Shown: positions 25,118 to 33,394 of the stretch, in pieces | Numbering within the stretch: the stretch's first letter is position 1 | How the letters are laid out: each line of letters opens with the position of its first letter | Origin: Kaistia terrae | GTDB taxonomy: Bacteria; Pseudomonadota; Alphaproteobacteria; Rhizobiales; Kaistiaceae | Reading direction: 5' to 3' | Length of the DNA: 64,000 bases | NCBI RefSeq assembly: GCF_026344005.1 | Contig: NZ_JAPKNH010000002.1 | Coordinates: 868,001-932,000 of the forward strand | The notes under the pieces: generated by a model | Told to the model about the DNA's origin: nothing | The model's input: only the letters and a program-made list of their open reading frames with translations | Database searches by the model: none | Translations under genes and position numbers: made by a program

Positions 25118-25493
25118 TGGCTGCGCGCATGGGCCGCCCCCGGAGGGAACGACCACGCGGCTCGGGTCGCATCTTTCTCCTGCGCGCTGGCCGGGCCTCA
25201 TCGGCATCGGGCTGATCCGCGTCTACAAACTCACGCTGTCGCCTTTCATCGGCCAGAACTGCCGCTACCTGCCGACCTGCTCCAGCTATGGCGAGGAGTG
25301 CATACGCCGCTATGGGCTGTGGGCCGGCGGCTGGATGACGCTCGCCCGCTTCCAGCGCTGCGGCCCCTTCGGCGCATCCGGATACGACCCGGTGCCGGAA
25401 ACGCTGCCGGGCGAGGGCAGGTGGTTTCTGCCCTGGCGCTACGGCCAGTGGACGGGCAAGCACATCGACCCGAAGACGCGGCTGGATCTCTAG
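25044..25493 (+). CDS. yidD: Membrane protein insertion efficiency factor YidD
   Basis: The family core is unmistakable: LIRVYKLTLSPFIGQNCRYL, PTCSSYGEECIRRYG, then RFQRCGPFGASGYDPVPE; it carries an amphipathic helix and a Cys-rich segment and helps the Sec/YidC pathway insert inner-membrane proteins. The start is the odd point: the only ATG in frame is 25044 (TTG at 25059 is the alternative), both inside the preceding gene, giving a 59-74 base overlap and an N-terminal extension of about 50 residues. No ATG, GTG or TTG lies closer to the conserved core. Confidence 0.85.
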   Translation: MATTRLRGPRARRPDAICTSTAHPDGCAHGPPPEGTTTRLGSHLSPARWPGLIGIGLIRVYKLTLSPFIGQNCRYLPTCSSYGEECIRRYGLWAGGWMTLARFQRCGPFGASGYDPVPETLPGEGRWFLPWRYGQWTGKHIDPKTRLDL

Positions 25494-25506
25494 CGGCCGC
25501 CGGGGC

Positions 25507-26397
25507 TCAGCCTCCGAAATAGCTTGGCCGATCGAGATCGGCGATCAGGCCGGCGCCAGTCGGCTGCCAGCCGAGCGTCTGCCGGGTCCACTCGCTCGAT
25601 GACGGATTGTCCATCGCCGCGAAATGCGCGAACCAGCCGAAATGTGTGGCGGCTTCCTCGGCCGAAACGCTGACGACCGGCAGGTTCAATCGCTTTCCGA
25701 TGACGCCGGCGATATCTCTAAAGGGAATGCCGCCTTCGGCCGAGCCGTGATAGCGGGAATCGGCCGCGCCTTTCTCCAGCGCCAGCCGGAAAAGTTCGGC
25801 CGCGTCGAACCGGTGCACCGCCGGCCATTGGTTCAACCCTTCGCCGATATAGGCCGAGACGCCCTTTTCCCGCGCCATGCCGATCAGCATCGGCACGAAG
25901 CCGTGGTCGCCTTCGCCATGGACCGAGGGCGGCAAGCGGATGACGGAGACTCGCGCGCCGTTGGCCGCTGCTTTCGCCGCCTCTTCGGAGGCGACGCGGG
26001 GATTGGCGGAGCCGGGGCCGGGTACGCCGTCTTCGGTCGCCAGGGGCTGGCCGGCCAGCAACCCGGTGCCGGAGGTGACGACCAGCGGGCGGTTAGAGCC
26101 GGCGAGGGCGGCCCCGAGCGTCTCGATGACGGCGCGATCAATCTCGCAGTTCGCCTTGAAGTTCGTGAAGTCGTGGATGAAGCCGGTGTGGATCACGCCG
26201 TCTGACTGCTCGGCTCCCTTCCGCAGGCTGTCGAGATCGGTGAGATCGCCACGATGCGGCGTGGCACCGGCAGCGACAAGCGCGCTGGCCGAGGCGTCGG
26301 AGCGGGCGAGGCCCAGGACTTGATGGCCGGCATCGAGAAGGTTTCGGACAACGGCGGAGCCGACGAAGCCCGAGGCTCCGGTGACGAAAACGCGCAT
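25507..26397 (-). CDS. NAD(P)-dependent extended SDR oxidoreductase
   Basis: 296 residues, Rossmann fold of the epimerase/dehydratase (extended SDR) type. The cofactor motif is [13 protein letters not shown] at the N-terminus, and SDAS after LGLARS suggests NADP use. The canonical YxxxK is not seen; the place where it would lie reads [11 protein letters not shown], an atypical feature of this subgroup of 3-beta-HSD-like proteins. It is divergent from an AraC-family regulator, with 126 bases between starts, so that regulator probably controls it. Confidence 0.82.
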   Translation of the reverse strand: MRVFVTGASGFVGSAVVRNLLDAGHQVLGLARSDASASALVAAGATPHRGDLTDLDSLRKGAEQSDGVIHTGFIHDFTNFKANCEIDRAVIETLGAALAGSNRPLVVTSGTGLLAGQPLATEDGVPGPGSANPRVASEEAAKAAANGARVSVIRLPPSVHGEGDHGFVPMLIGMAREKGVSAYIGEGLNQWPAVHRFDAAELFRLALEKGAADSRYHGSAEGGIPFRDIAGVIGKRLNLPVVSVSAEEAATHFGWFAHFAAMDNPSSSEWTRQTLGWQPTGAGLIADLDRPSYFGG

Positions 26398-26523
26398 GAC
26401 GGTGGATCCTTGCTAGGGTTCGATTTGGCCGATCGCGGCCTCTGATCCGCAAGCTAGGCGACAGCGCCAATACGATCTATGTTGATAAATCCGTATTTTC
26501 TTCGCATTCGTCCGGAGTGCTTG

Positions 26524-27513
26524 ATGGATCCGCTTTCCGATGTGCTGTCGCTGCTGAGGCCGCGCAACTACATGTCGGCCGGCTTCGATGCGGGCGGTGA
26601 CTGGTCGATCCAGTTTCCCGACCAGGAGCAAAGCATCAAGTGCGGTGCCGTTGTTTCCGGCCGTTGCTGGTTGTCGGTCGAGAGCGTCGCCGAACCGGTG
26701 CTGCTTGAAGCCGGCGACAGCTTTCTGCTGCCGAGCGGCCGGCCATTTCGCCTCGCCAGCGATCTGGCGCTGGCGTCGGTTGGCGCGGCCTCGGTGTTTG
26801 CGAGCGTGCGGGAGGGCGGTGTCGTCACGCATAATGGCGGCGGCGATTGTCTTCTCGTCAGCAGCCGCTTCGCGCTCGCCGGCAACTATGCCGGCATGCT
26901 GCTCGGCGTGCTGCCGCCCATCGTCCATCTCCGTAAGGAGGCCGATCAGGCGGTGCTGCGCTGGCCGGTGGAGCGGATGATGCAGGAATTGCGTGAACCG
27001 CAACCCGGCGGTTTTCTGGTCGTTCAGCACCTCGCCCATATGGTGCTGGTGCAGGCCTTGCGGATGCATATGGCGGAGGGGCCAAGCGGCGGCGTCGGCT
27101 GGTTGTTTGCGCTCGGTGACCGCCAGATGGGCGCGGCGATCACCGCCATGCATGGCGATCCGGCGCATCGCTGGACTCTGCAGGCGCTGGCGGAACTGGC
27201 CGGCATGTCGCGCTCGACCTTCGCGCTCCGGTTCAAGGAGACGGTCGGCAAGTCGCCGATGGAATATCTGACGCGCTGGCGGATGCTGCTGGCCGGCGAC
27301 CGGCTGGCGAATTCACGGGATTCGATTTCCGTGATCGCGCTGGCGTTCGGCTATGAATCCGAAAGCGCCTTCAGCACCGCTTTCAAGCGCGTCATGGGCT
27401 GTTCGCCAAGGCAGTATGGCCGCGCCGGCTATTTGGCGTCTCTCTCGTCCGATGTGATCGACGAAGGCAGGCCGGACCAACTCGAACCGGTGGCCGACGG
27501 ACTGGCGGCATAG
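26524..27513 (+). CDS. AraC-family transcriptional regulator (cupin_6 type)
   Basis: 329 residues from the ATG at 26524 (MDPLSDVLSLLRPR), preceded by GGAG at 26512-26515; the frame is open 45 bases further up. An N-terminal AraC-binding-like cupin (about 1-175) is followed by two helix-turn-helix motifs: WTLQALAELAGMSRSTFALRF and ISVIALAFGYESESAFSTAF. Members of this cupin_6 group commonly sit beside SDR or oxidoreductase genes and activate them. The divergent SDR gene is the obvious target. Confidence 0.9.
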   Translation: MDPLSDVLSLLRPRNYMSAGFDAGGDWSIQFPDQEQSIKCGAVVSGRCWLSVESVAEPVLLEAGDSFLLPSGRPFRLASDLALASVGAASVFASVREGGVVTHNGGGDCLLVSSRFALAGNYAGMLLGVLPPIVHLRKEADQAVLRWPVERMMQELREPQPGGFLVVQHLAHMVLVQALRMHMAEGPSGGVGWLFALGDRQMGAAITAMHGDPAHRWTLQALAELAGMSRSTFALRFKETVGKSPMEYLTRWRMLLAGDRLANSRDSISVIALAFGYESESAFSTAFKRVMGCSPRQYGRAGYLASLSSDVIDEGRPDQLEPVADGLAA

Positions 27514-27539
27514 GTCTGCTGGAGCCGTTCGAAAGCGTT

Positions 27540-28433
27540 CTAGTCGGTCTCCTCGGCCGCCGCATAGGGTAGCGAAGCAGCCAGGATCCAGGCCTGGAAC
27601 GATCGCATCGCCGGCGTGGGCGTCGAGGATTTCAGCCAGGTCAGCCAATAGCAGCCATGGGTGACGAAGGTCTGGAACGGCTGCTGGATGGCGCCGGCGG
27701 CCAACTGGTGCTGGAACATCAGCGGCGGCGCAAGCGCCACCCCGGCGCCAAGGATGGCTGCCTCGACCATCGTGCGTGAGGAGTCGAACACCGGGCCCTT
27801 CACCGTCGGCGCGGCGACACCGGCGGCGGCGAACCAGCTTGGCCATTCATCCGCCCGGTAGGATCGCAGCAGGGTTTCGCCATGCAGATCCTGTGGCTCC
27901 GAGAGCCGATCGGCGATTTCGGGGATGCAGAGCACGGAGAGAGGGGCGGCGAACAGCCGTTCGGCTTCGGTGCTGTGCCAGGCGCCGTCGCCAAAGCGGA
28001 TGGCGAAGTCGAGTCCCTCGGCGGCGATGTCGACGCGGTTGTTGTTGGTCGAGAGGCGGAGGTCGACGAAAGGGTGGGCCAGCTTGAATTCGGGCAGCCG
28101 TTCGATCAGCCAGCCGACCGCGAAGGTGCCGACGACGCCGATATCAAGTACCTCGCGGAGATGGCCGCCCTCGAATTGTTCCAGCACACCGGCGATGCGA
28201 TCGAATGAATCGCGTAGCGTCGGCAGCAAGGCTTGGCCCTCGTCGGTCAGCGCCAGTCCGCGCGGCAGGCGACGGAACAGAGTCGAGCCCAGCCGCTCTT
28301 CCAGCGACTTGACCTGATGGCTGACGGCAGCCTGCGTCACCGCCAGTTCAATCGCGGCGCGGGTAAAGCTCAGGTGCCGGGCAGAGGCCTCGAAGGCCTT
28401 CAGCGCGTTAAGCGGCAGATGTGGGCGAACCAT
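27540..28433 (-). CDS. LysR-family regulator, AmpR/GcvA-like
   Basis: 297 residues. The N-terminal helix-turn-helix reads LNALKAFEASARHLSFTRAA, then VTQAAVSHQVKSLEERLG, the sequence style of the AmpR/GcvA branch. The effector domain continues to the end. It is divergent from a class D beta-lactamase gene with 102 bases between starts and a T-N11-A palindrome in the gap, the classical arrangement for ampR-bla pairs, where AmpR senses peptidoglycan fragments. AmpR proteins mostly control class C or A enzymes; control of a class D enzyme is less common. Confidence 0.9.
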   Translation of the reverse strand: MVRPHLPLNALKAFEASARHLSFTRAAIELAVTQAAVSHQVKSLEERLGSTLFRRLPRGLALTDEGQALLPTLRDSFDRIAGVLEQFEGGHLREVLDIGVVGTFAVGWLIERLPEFKLAHPFVDLRLSTNNNRVDIAAEGLDFAIRFGDGAWHSTEAERLFAAPLSVLCIPEIADRLSEPQDLHGETLLRSYRADEWPSWFAAAGVAAPTVKGPVFDSSRTMVEAAILGAGVALAPPLMFQHQLAAGAIQQPFQTFVTHGCYWLTWLKSSTPTPAMRSFQAWILAASLPYAAAEETD

Positions 28434-28447
28434 TGGACCCCCTAGAT

Positions 28448-28468
28448 TTTCTTATGGCTTGCCAGAAA
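28448..28468. promoter_or_regulatory. LysR-type operator TTTCT-N11-AGAAA
   Basis: Arms TTTCT (28448-28452) and AGAAA (28464-28468) with an 11-base spacer, fitting the T-N11-A rule of LysR-family sites. It lies in the gap between the AmpR-like gene and the beta-lactamase gene. Confidence 0.6.
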
Positions 28469-28535
28469 TATCATCGTTTGTCCGGTCTTGGCGAGTGACC
28501 TACCAAGGGGCACTCAACCAACGGAGATGGCTCGA

Positions 28536-29369
28536 ATGATCGATAGACGGCAGTTTTCCAGGGGCCTTATGATGACGGCCGGCACGGCGCTGTTCGGCGG
28601 GCCCGGCTTCGCGACGGCTGCGCTGGCATCAGAGAAATTCGTATCCACCGTGTTGGTCGACGCCGCGACCGGCGGGACGATCCATCGCGCCGGCCCGGCC
28701 GAACGCCGCTTCTCGCCGTGCTCGACCTTCAAGTTTCCGCTCGCGGTGATGGGTTTCGATTCCGGCGTGCTGATCGATCCGCATCACCCGCTCTGGGATT
28801 ACCGGGCGGAATTCCAGACAACGATGGAACAGCAGAAGAAGGCGACCGATCCGACGATCTGGCTCCGGGATTCGATCGTCTGGTATTCCCAGGAACTGAC
28901 CCGCAAGCTGGGCGAGGCGCGGTTTCGCGGCTATGTCGCCCGCTTCGGCTACGGCAATGAGGACGTCTCGGGCAATCCCGGCAAGAAGGATGGACTGACC
29001 CAGTCCTGGTTGATGTCGTCCCTGACCATCTCGCCGGACGAGCAGGTCGCGTTCATCAGGCGTTTCCTCGACCGCAAGCTGGCCGTTTCGGATCATGCCT
29101 ACGACGCGACTCTGGCAAGCCTGGCGCAATATCGAGCCGATGGCGGCTGGAACCTGTACGGCAAGACCGGCAGCGGCTTTCTGCGCACGGCCAAGGGCGC
29201 GTACGATCGCGCCAAGCCGATCGGCTGGTTTGTCGGCTGGGGCGAGAAGGACGGTCGCAAGGTCGTCTTCGCCCGCTTCAATCTTGGCAATGAGCGCTCC
29301 AAGACCTATGGCGGCATGATCGCCCGCGACGCGATGCTGAAGGACTTTGCCGGTCTGGCGGGAAGCTGA
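28536..29369 (+). CDS. Class D (OXA-type) beta-lactamase
   Basis: 277 residues from the ATG at 28536 (MIDRRQFSRGL), which gives a twin-arginine signal (RRQF) and a cleavage site near TAALASE. All class D motifs are present: Ser63-Thr-Phe-Lys66 (the Lys is carbamylated in this class), Ser113-Ile-Val115, Tyr139-Gly-Asn141, Trp158 and Lys210-Thr-Gly212. The enzyme hydrolyses beta-lactams in the periplasm; its spectrum cannot be told from sequence. An alternative start at 28527 adds three residues. It is regulated in all likelihood by the divergent AmpR-like gene. Sequence clearly differs from the mobile clinical OXA groups; it looks chromosomal, with no mobile element beside it. Confidence 0.93.
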   Translation: MIDRRQFSRGLMMTAGTALFGGPGFATAALASEKFVSTVLVDAATGGTIHRAGPAERRFSPCSTFKFPLAVMGFDSGVLIDPHHPLWDYRAEFQTTMEQQKKATDPTIWLRDSIVWYSQELTRKLGEARFRGYVARFGYGNEDVSGNPGKKDGLTQSWLMSSLTISPDEQVAFIRRFLDRKLAVSDHAYDATLASLAQYRADGGWNLYGKTGSGFLRTAKGAYDRAKPIGWFVGWGEKDGRKVVFARFNLGNERSKTYGGMIARDAMLKDFAGLAGS

Positions 29370-29676
29370 TCGAAGCAGAAATCCAGCTCGGCGGAAATCG
29401 GCGAGAGCAAGATCCATCTCGGTGGAAACTGACTTCTCACCTCTCCCTGAGGGAGAGGTGAGGTGTTGGCGTTTCAAAGCAGATGAATCTTGCTCCAGGC
29501 TCTCGATTTTCGCCGGTCCGGTTCGCTTTTGGGCTCAGCGGCTTGAATGGCGGGCTGCCATCGTATAGCCGTCTCGAACCGGCATTGTCGGCCGGTGGGG
29601 CGCGGTCCGGATCTCGCCTCTCTTTTAGCCCAACCGCTTACCCGCGCTCGTCTGCGGGAGTGAGCAGGAGACAGAT
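29370..29676. other. Intergenic region upstream of thrS
   Basis: 307 bases. It contains the palindromic repeat at 29438-29460 and the presumed thrS promoter and leader. No T-box is expected in this group and none was seen. No gene with support. Confidence 0.4.
29438..29460. repeat. Palindromic interspersed repeat (single unit)
   Basis: CTCTCCCTGAGGGAGAG flanked by CAC and GTG, a 23-base near-perfect hairpin (11-base arms). The same unit occurs twice at 40654-40776. In rhizobial genomes this type of hairpin is a dispersed repeat found between genes. Confidence 0.75.
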
Positions 29677-31647
29677 ATGATCAATCTGACATTTCCCGAT
29701 GGTTCCGTTCGCCAATTTGAAGCCGGTGTAACCGGCCGGGCGATCGCCGAAGGCATTTCCAAGTCGCTCGCCAAGAAGTCGGTCGCCATGACCCTCGACG
29801 GCGTGCTGAGCGACCTCTCCGACCCGATCCACCAGGATGCCAAGCTTGAGATCGTGACGCGCGATGACCCGCGCGCGCTCGAGCTGATCCGCCATGATGC
29901 GGCGCATGTGATGGCCGAGGCGGTGCAGGAGCTGTTCCCCGGCACCCAGTGCACCATCGGCCCGGTGATCGAGAACGGCTTCTTCTACGATTTCGCCCGT
30001 AACGAGCCCTTCACGACCGAAGACCTGCCGAAGATCGAGCAGAAGATGCGCGAGATCATTTCGCGCAACGCTCACTTCACCAAGCAGGTCTGGTCGCGCG
30101 ATCACGCCAAGAAGGTCTTTTCCGACAAGGGCGAGGCCTACAAGGTTGAGCTGATCGACGCGATCCCGGCAGGCCAAGATCTCAAGATCTACAACCAGGG
30201 CGACTGGTTCGATCTCTGCCGCGGTCCGCATATGGCCTCGACGGGCCAGATCGGTTCCGCCTTCAAGCTGATGAAGGTGGCCGGCGCCTATTGGCGCGGC
30301 GACAGCAACAATCCGATGCTGACGCGCATCTATGGCACCGCCTGGCATGACCAAGTGCAGCTCGACGCCTATCTCCACATGCTGGAAGAGGCCGAGAAGC
30401 GCGACCACCGCAAGCTCGGCCGCGAGATGGATCTGTTCCATTTCCAGGAAGAGGGACCGGGCGTCGTCTTCTGGCACGCCAAGGGCTGGACGATGTTCCA
30501 GGAGTTGATCTCCTACATGCGCCGCCGGCTGCGTCCGCTTGGTTACCAGGAGGTTAACGCCCCGCAGCTGCTCGACAAATCGCTCTGGGAAACGTCCGGT
30601 CACTGGGGCTGGTACAAGGAGAACATGTTTGCGGCGACGTCAGCCGGTGATGACACCGAGGACGAGCGCGTCTTTGCGTTGAAGCCGATGAACTGCCCCG
30701 GCCACGTCCAGATCTTCAAGCACGGCCTGAAGTCCTATCGCGACCTGCCGCTGCGCCTCGCCGAATTCGGCGCCGTGCACCGCTACGAGCCGTCTGGCGC
30801 GTTGCATGGACTGATGCGGGTTCGCGGCTTCACGCAGGACGACGCCCACATCTTCTGCACCGAAGAGCAGATGGCGGAAGAATGCCTGAAGATCAACGAT
30901 CTGATCCTCTCGACCTATGCCGATTTCGGCTTTGACGAGATTGTCGTGAAGCTGTCGACGCGGCCGGAAAAGCGCGTCGGCTCGGACGAGAACTGGGATC
31001 ATGCCGAAGAGGTCATGACTAAGGTTCTGAAGACGATCGAGGAGCAGTCGGGCGGCAAGATCAAGACCGGCATCCTCGAAGGCGAGGGCGCGTTCTACGG
31101 TCCGAAGTTCGAATATACGCTGCGTGATGCGATCGGCCGTGAATGGCAGTGCGGCACGACGCAGGTCGACTTCAACCTACCGGAACGCTTCGGCGCGTTC
31201 TATGTCGATTCCGACAGCAACAAGAAGACGCCGGTGATGATCCACCGCGCTATCTGCGGCTCGATGGAACGCTTCCTTGGCATCCTGATCGAGAATTTCG
31301 CCGGTCACTTCCCGCTCTGGTTCGCGCCGCAGCAGGTCGTGGTCACGACGATCACCTCGGATTCGGATGCCTATGCCGAGGAAGTCTGCGCCAAGCTTCG
31401 CAAGGCCGGCCTTCGCGCCGAGGTCGATCTTCGCAACGAGAAGATCAACTACAAGGTCCGCGAGCATTCGGTCGCCAAGATCCCGGTGATCCTGGTCTGC
31501 GGCAAGCGCGAGGCGGAAGAGCAGACGGTGAACGTGCGCCGCATCGGTTCGCGCGACCAGGTGTCGATGTCGCTGGACGAGGCGATCGCCTCGCTGGTGG
31601 CAGAGGCAACGGCGCCGGATCTGGTGCGCGAGCGCGCCGAGGCCTGA
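29677..31647 (+). CDS. thrS: Threonyl-tRNA synthetase
   Basis: 656 residues, a class II synthetase that charges tRNA-Thr. Domains in order: TGS (1-60, [17 protein letters not shown]), editing N2 domain with HxxxH ([11 protein letters not shown] near 70), catalytic core with zinc ligands in [17 protein letters not shown] near 335 and motif 2 [20 protein letters not shown], then motif 3 [17 protein letters not shown], and the C-terminal anticodon-binding domain (WFAPQQVVV onward, 545-650). Full length, single copy in view. It is followed by a strong terminator. Confidence 0.97.
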   Translation: MINLTFPDGSVRQFEAGVTGRAIAEGISKSLAKKSVAMTLDGVLSDLSDPIHQDAKLEIVTRDDPRALELIRHDAAHVMAEAVQELFPGTQCTIGPVIENGFFYDFARNEPFTTEDLPKIEQKMREIISRNAHFTKQVWSRDHAKKVFSDKGEAYKVELIDAIPAGQDLKIYNQGDWFDLCRGPHMASTGQIGSAFKLMKVAGAYWRGDSNNPMLTRIYGTAWHDQVQLDAYLHMLEEAEKRDHRKLGREMDLFHFQEEGPGVVFWHAKGWTMFQELISYMRRRLRPLGYQEVNAPQLLDKSLWETSGHWGWYKENMFAATSAGDDTEDERVFALKPMNCPGHVQIFKHGLKSYRDLPLRLAEFGAVHRYEPSGALHGLMRVRGFTQDDAHIFCTEEQMAEECLKINDLILSTYADFGFDEIVVKLSTRPEKRVGSDENWDHAEEVMTKVLKTIEEQSGGKIKTGILEGEGAFYGPKFEYTLRDAIGREWQCGTTQVDFNLPERFGAFYVDSDSNKKTPVMIHRAICGSMERFLGILIENFAGHFPLWFAPQQVVVTTITSDSDAYAEEVCAKLRKAGLRAEVDLRNEKINYKVREHSVAKIPVILVCGKREAEEQTVNVRRIGSRDQVSMSLDEAIASLVAEATAPDLVRERAEA

Positions 31648-31675
31648 TCGGGCTTTACTTCGCTCTCGACATGGT

Positions 31676-31706
31676 AAAACGGCCGGGGTTTCCCCCGGCC
31701 GTTTTT
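31676..31706 (+). terminator. Bidirectional rho-independent terminator after thrS
   Basis: Stem AAAACGGCCGGGG (31676-31688) with CCCCGGCCGTTTT (31693-31705), a TTTC loop, and T-runs on both strands. It ends thrS (plus) and the low-complexity secreted cluster (minus), whose last gene stops at 31745. Confidence 0.92.
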
Positions 31707-31744
31707 GCTTGCCATGTTCAGTTCAGCAAGCGGGCAAAAGCCTG

Positions 31745-32179
31745 TTACGGGCCCCACGAGAAGCTGAAGCCGCCCGTTCCGGCACCGCTGCCCTGCGACG
31801 AGCCGCCGGACGTTCCGCCACCGCCATGGCCGCCGAAGAGGCCCGAGCCGCCGCCACCGCCATGATAGTCGCTGCCGGCGCTGCCGGACGAACCGCCGAG
31901 AGCACCAGCCGCGGCGACCGAACCGTAGCTGTTGGTCGACGAGGCGGTCGAGGTGTTGGAATAGCTGCTGGACGAGCTCGTGCTCGCGCCAGTGCCGCCG
32001 CCGCCCCCGCTGGACAAGCCACCGGTGCCGCTGCCGCTGCCGTTCGATGACGTAGAGGAGGTGCCGCCGGCGTTCTGGCTGGCGCTGCTCGAAGCTTGGC
32101 CGGCCATAGCCGAAGCGGACGCAATGACAAACAGAGCTGAAGTGGCAACACCGATAAGAATATTACGATACGTGGTCAT
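31745..32179 (-). CDS. Secreted Gly/Ser-rich low-complexity protein
   Basis: 144 residues from the ATG at 32179. A Sec signal peptide (MTTYRNILIGVATSALFVIA, cleavage near AMAG) precedes a mature part dominated by Gly, Ser, Thr and Ala, with Gly-rich runs (GGGGG, HGGGG) and a few Tyr/His. No Cys; the last residues are aromatic, GFSFSWGP. It is the last of four neighbouring genes of similar design on this strand and ends at a strong terminator. Function unknown: a structural surface, matrix or glycosylated protein is possible from composition, nothing more. Confidence 0.75.
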   Translation of the reverse strand: MTTYRNILIGVATSALFVIASASAMAGQASSSASQNAGGTSSTSSNGSGSGTGGLSSGGGGGTGASTSSSSSYSNTSTASSTNSYGSVAAAGALGGSSGSAGSDYHGGGGGSGLFGGHGGGGTSGGSSQGSGAGTGGFSFSWGP

Positions 32180-32344
32180 AATTGAACTCCCTTGGTTATG
32201 CTGTGGCTGCATTTCACTGCTTGTTCTTGCTTCTTGTGTAATTTCACAATTAGCAATTGATATTATAGTATGTTTATAAGTAATAAAAAGTAACGTCTGT
32301 TGATATTTATGTGATGTGAAAGTGAGCTTATACTCATAAAATCG

Positions 32345-32905
32345 CTAATTTCTGAATTCGCACCGTTCTTCCCATTGTTTTTGTTGTTTCATCGTCTTTG
32401 GTTTATAGTTGGCGCAGTTGAAGCCAGACGAGCCGCCGGTATTGCTGAACAGCCTGGCGAAGAAGCCCCTCGGAGTAGGATTCGGGTCTGGCCCGGGGCC
32501 GGGGTTGCCGCCGGGGCCGGTGGTAAAGGCGCCGGCGACTGTGCCGACTTTCGCCGTGTGTGTGGCGGTCGCGGTGCCATCCCAACCTTTGCCAGTCGAG
32601 TCGGAGCCGCCATAGGCCAGGCTCTGGGCCGTGCCTGTGCCGGAGGTGGAGGCATTCGCGCCACTCGTCGAGCTGCCATTGGCGCCGGCGCTGGCCCCGC
32701 CGCCGCCGCCACTGCCGTTGGAATTGCCGCTGGAAGTATTGGAGGCGCTGGCCGAGCCGCTGGGACCGGACGAGGATGCGCTTGAGTGGCTGCCGCTGCT
32801 GCTCGAGGCCGAGCCTGCGGCGATGGATACGTCAGTGAAAGCCACGATCGAAAGCAAGGCTACAGACGTCGCGAGCGATCGCTTGGTGATGGAATAGGAA
32901 TGCAT
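32345..32905 (-). CDS. Secreted Ser/Gly-rich protein with C-terminal Cys pair
   Basis: 186 residues from the ATG at 32905 (MHSYSITKRS), with a ribosome binding site GGGAGA. The signal peptide cleaves near VSIAAGS. About 85 residues of Ser/Gly/Ala/Asn repeats follow, then a Gly-Pro-Asp-Pro stretch (PGPGPDPNPTP near 137-150) and a compact basic/aromatic end with two Cys spaced by 17 residues (FNCANYKP to WEERCEF). A disulfide-closed C-terminal knob on a flexible stalk is the simplest reading. The region upstream (32906-33014) is AT-rich. No known family recognised. Confidence 0.75.
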   Translation of the reverse strand: MHSYSITKRSLATSVALLSIVAFTDVSIAAGSASSSSGSHSSASSSGPSGSASASNTSSGNSNGSGGGGGASAGANGSSTSGANASTSGTGTAQSLAYGGSDSTGKGWDGTATATHTAKVGTVAGAFTTGPGGNPGPGPDPNPTPRGFFARLFSNTGGSSGFNCANYKPKTMKQQKQWEERCEFRN

Positions 32906-33014
32906 GATCAAATCTCCCTAATCGCCCCTCTCGAAAAGGGGCCAGCAATGAATTTGAATATTCTGTCCTAGATCTAGTCTATTGGTCTGAGCTGATCGGC
33001 CCGGACTGTGCGTC

Positions 33015-33353
33015 TCAAGGCTGTGGCGTGTCACATCGGTATTGCCACTTCTTGATGCCGCCATTCTCCCGCTTCCATTCGACGACCATGCAGCTTGTGC
33101 GGTCGCCCGACCGGGTTGTCGTGACGGTCATGCCGTGATCGCCATTGCTGTCGGACCAGGCGGAGGCACTGCTCTGTTGCGTGGTCCCTGCCGATGCCGA
33201 GGCGCTGGCGTTGGTCTGCTGCGCCCAGGACAGCACGTCATCTTGAACGCCGATATTGCTCGCATTGGTGCTGGTGGCGCCGATGAGCAGGAGGCCAGCG
33301 GCAAGGCCGATAGTAAGAAGCGAAGTTGAGCGTGAAAGGTGGATGGTACTCAT
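33015..33353 (-). CDS. Small secreted protein with C-terminal Cys pair
   Basis: 112 residues from the ATG at 33353 (MSTIHLSRSTSLL). Signal peptide to about NAS at 32-34, a short Ser/Ala-rich stretch (NASASASAGTTQQSSASAW), then a folded-looking end: GMTVTTTRSGDRTSCMVVEW and KKWQYRCDTPQP, with the two Cys 18 residues apart. It resembles the neighbouring genes in architecture but with a shorter low-complexity part. It lies 41 bases after the larger 305-residue gene, so the two are probably co-transcribed. Function unknown. Confidence 0.75.
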   Translation of the reverse strand: MSTIHLSRSTSLLTIGLAAGLLLIGATSTNASNIGVQDDVLSWAQQTNASASASAGTTQQSSASAWSDSNGDHGMTVTTTRSGDRTSCMVVEWKRENGGIKKWQYRCDTPQP

Positions 33354-33394
33354 GATTGTATTCCTCAAACTTCTTCTTATTTTGGTACGCGGAA

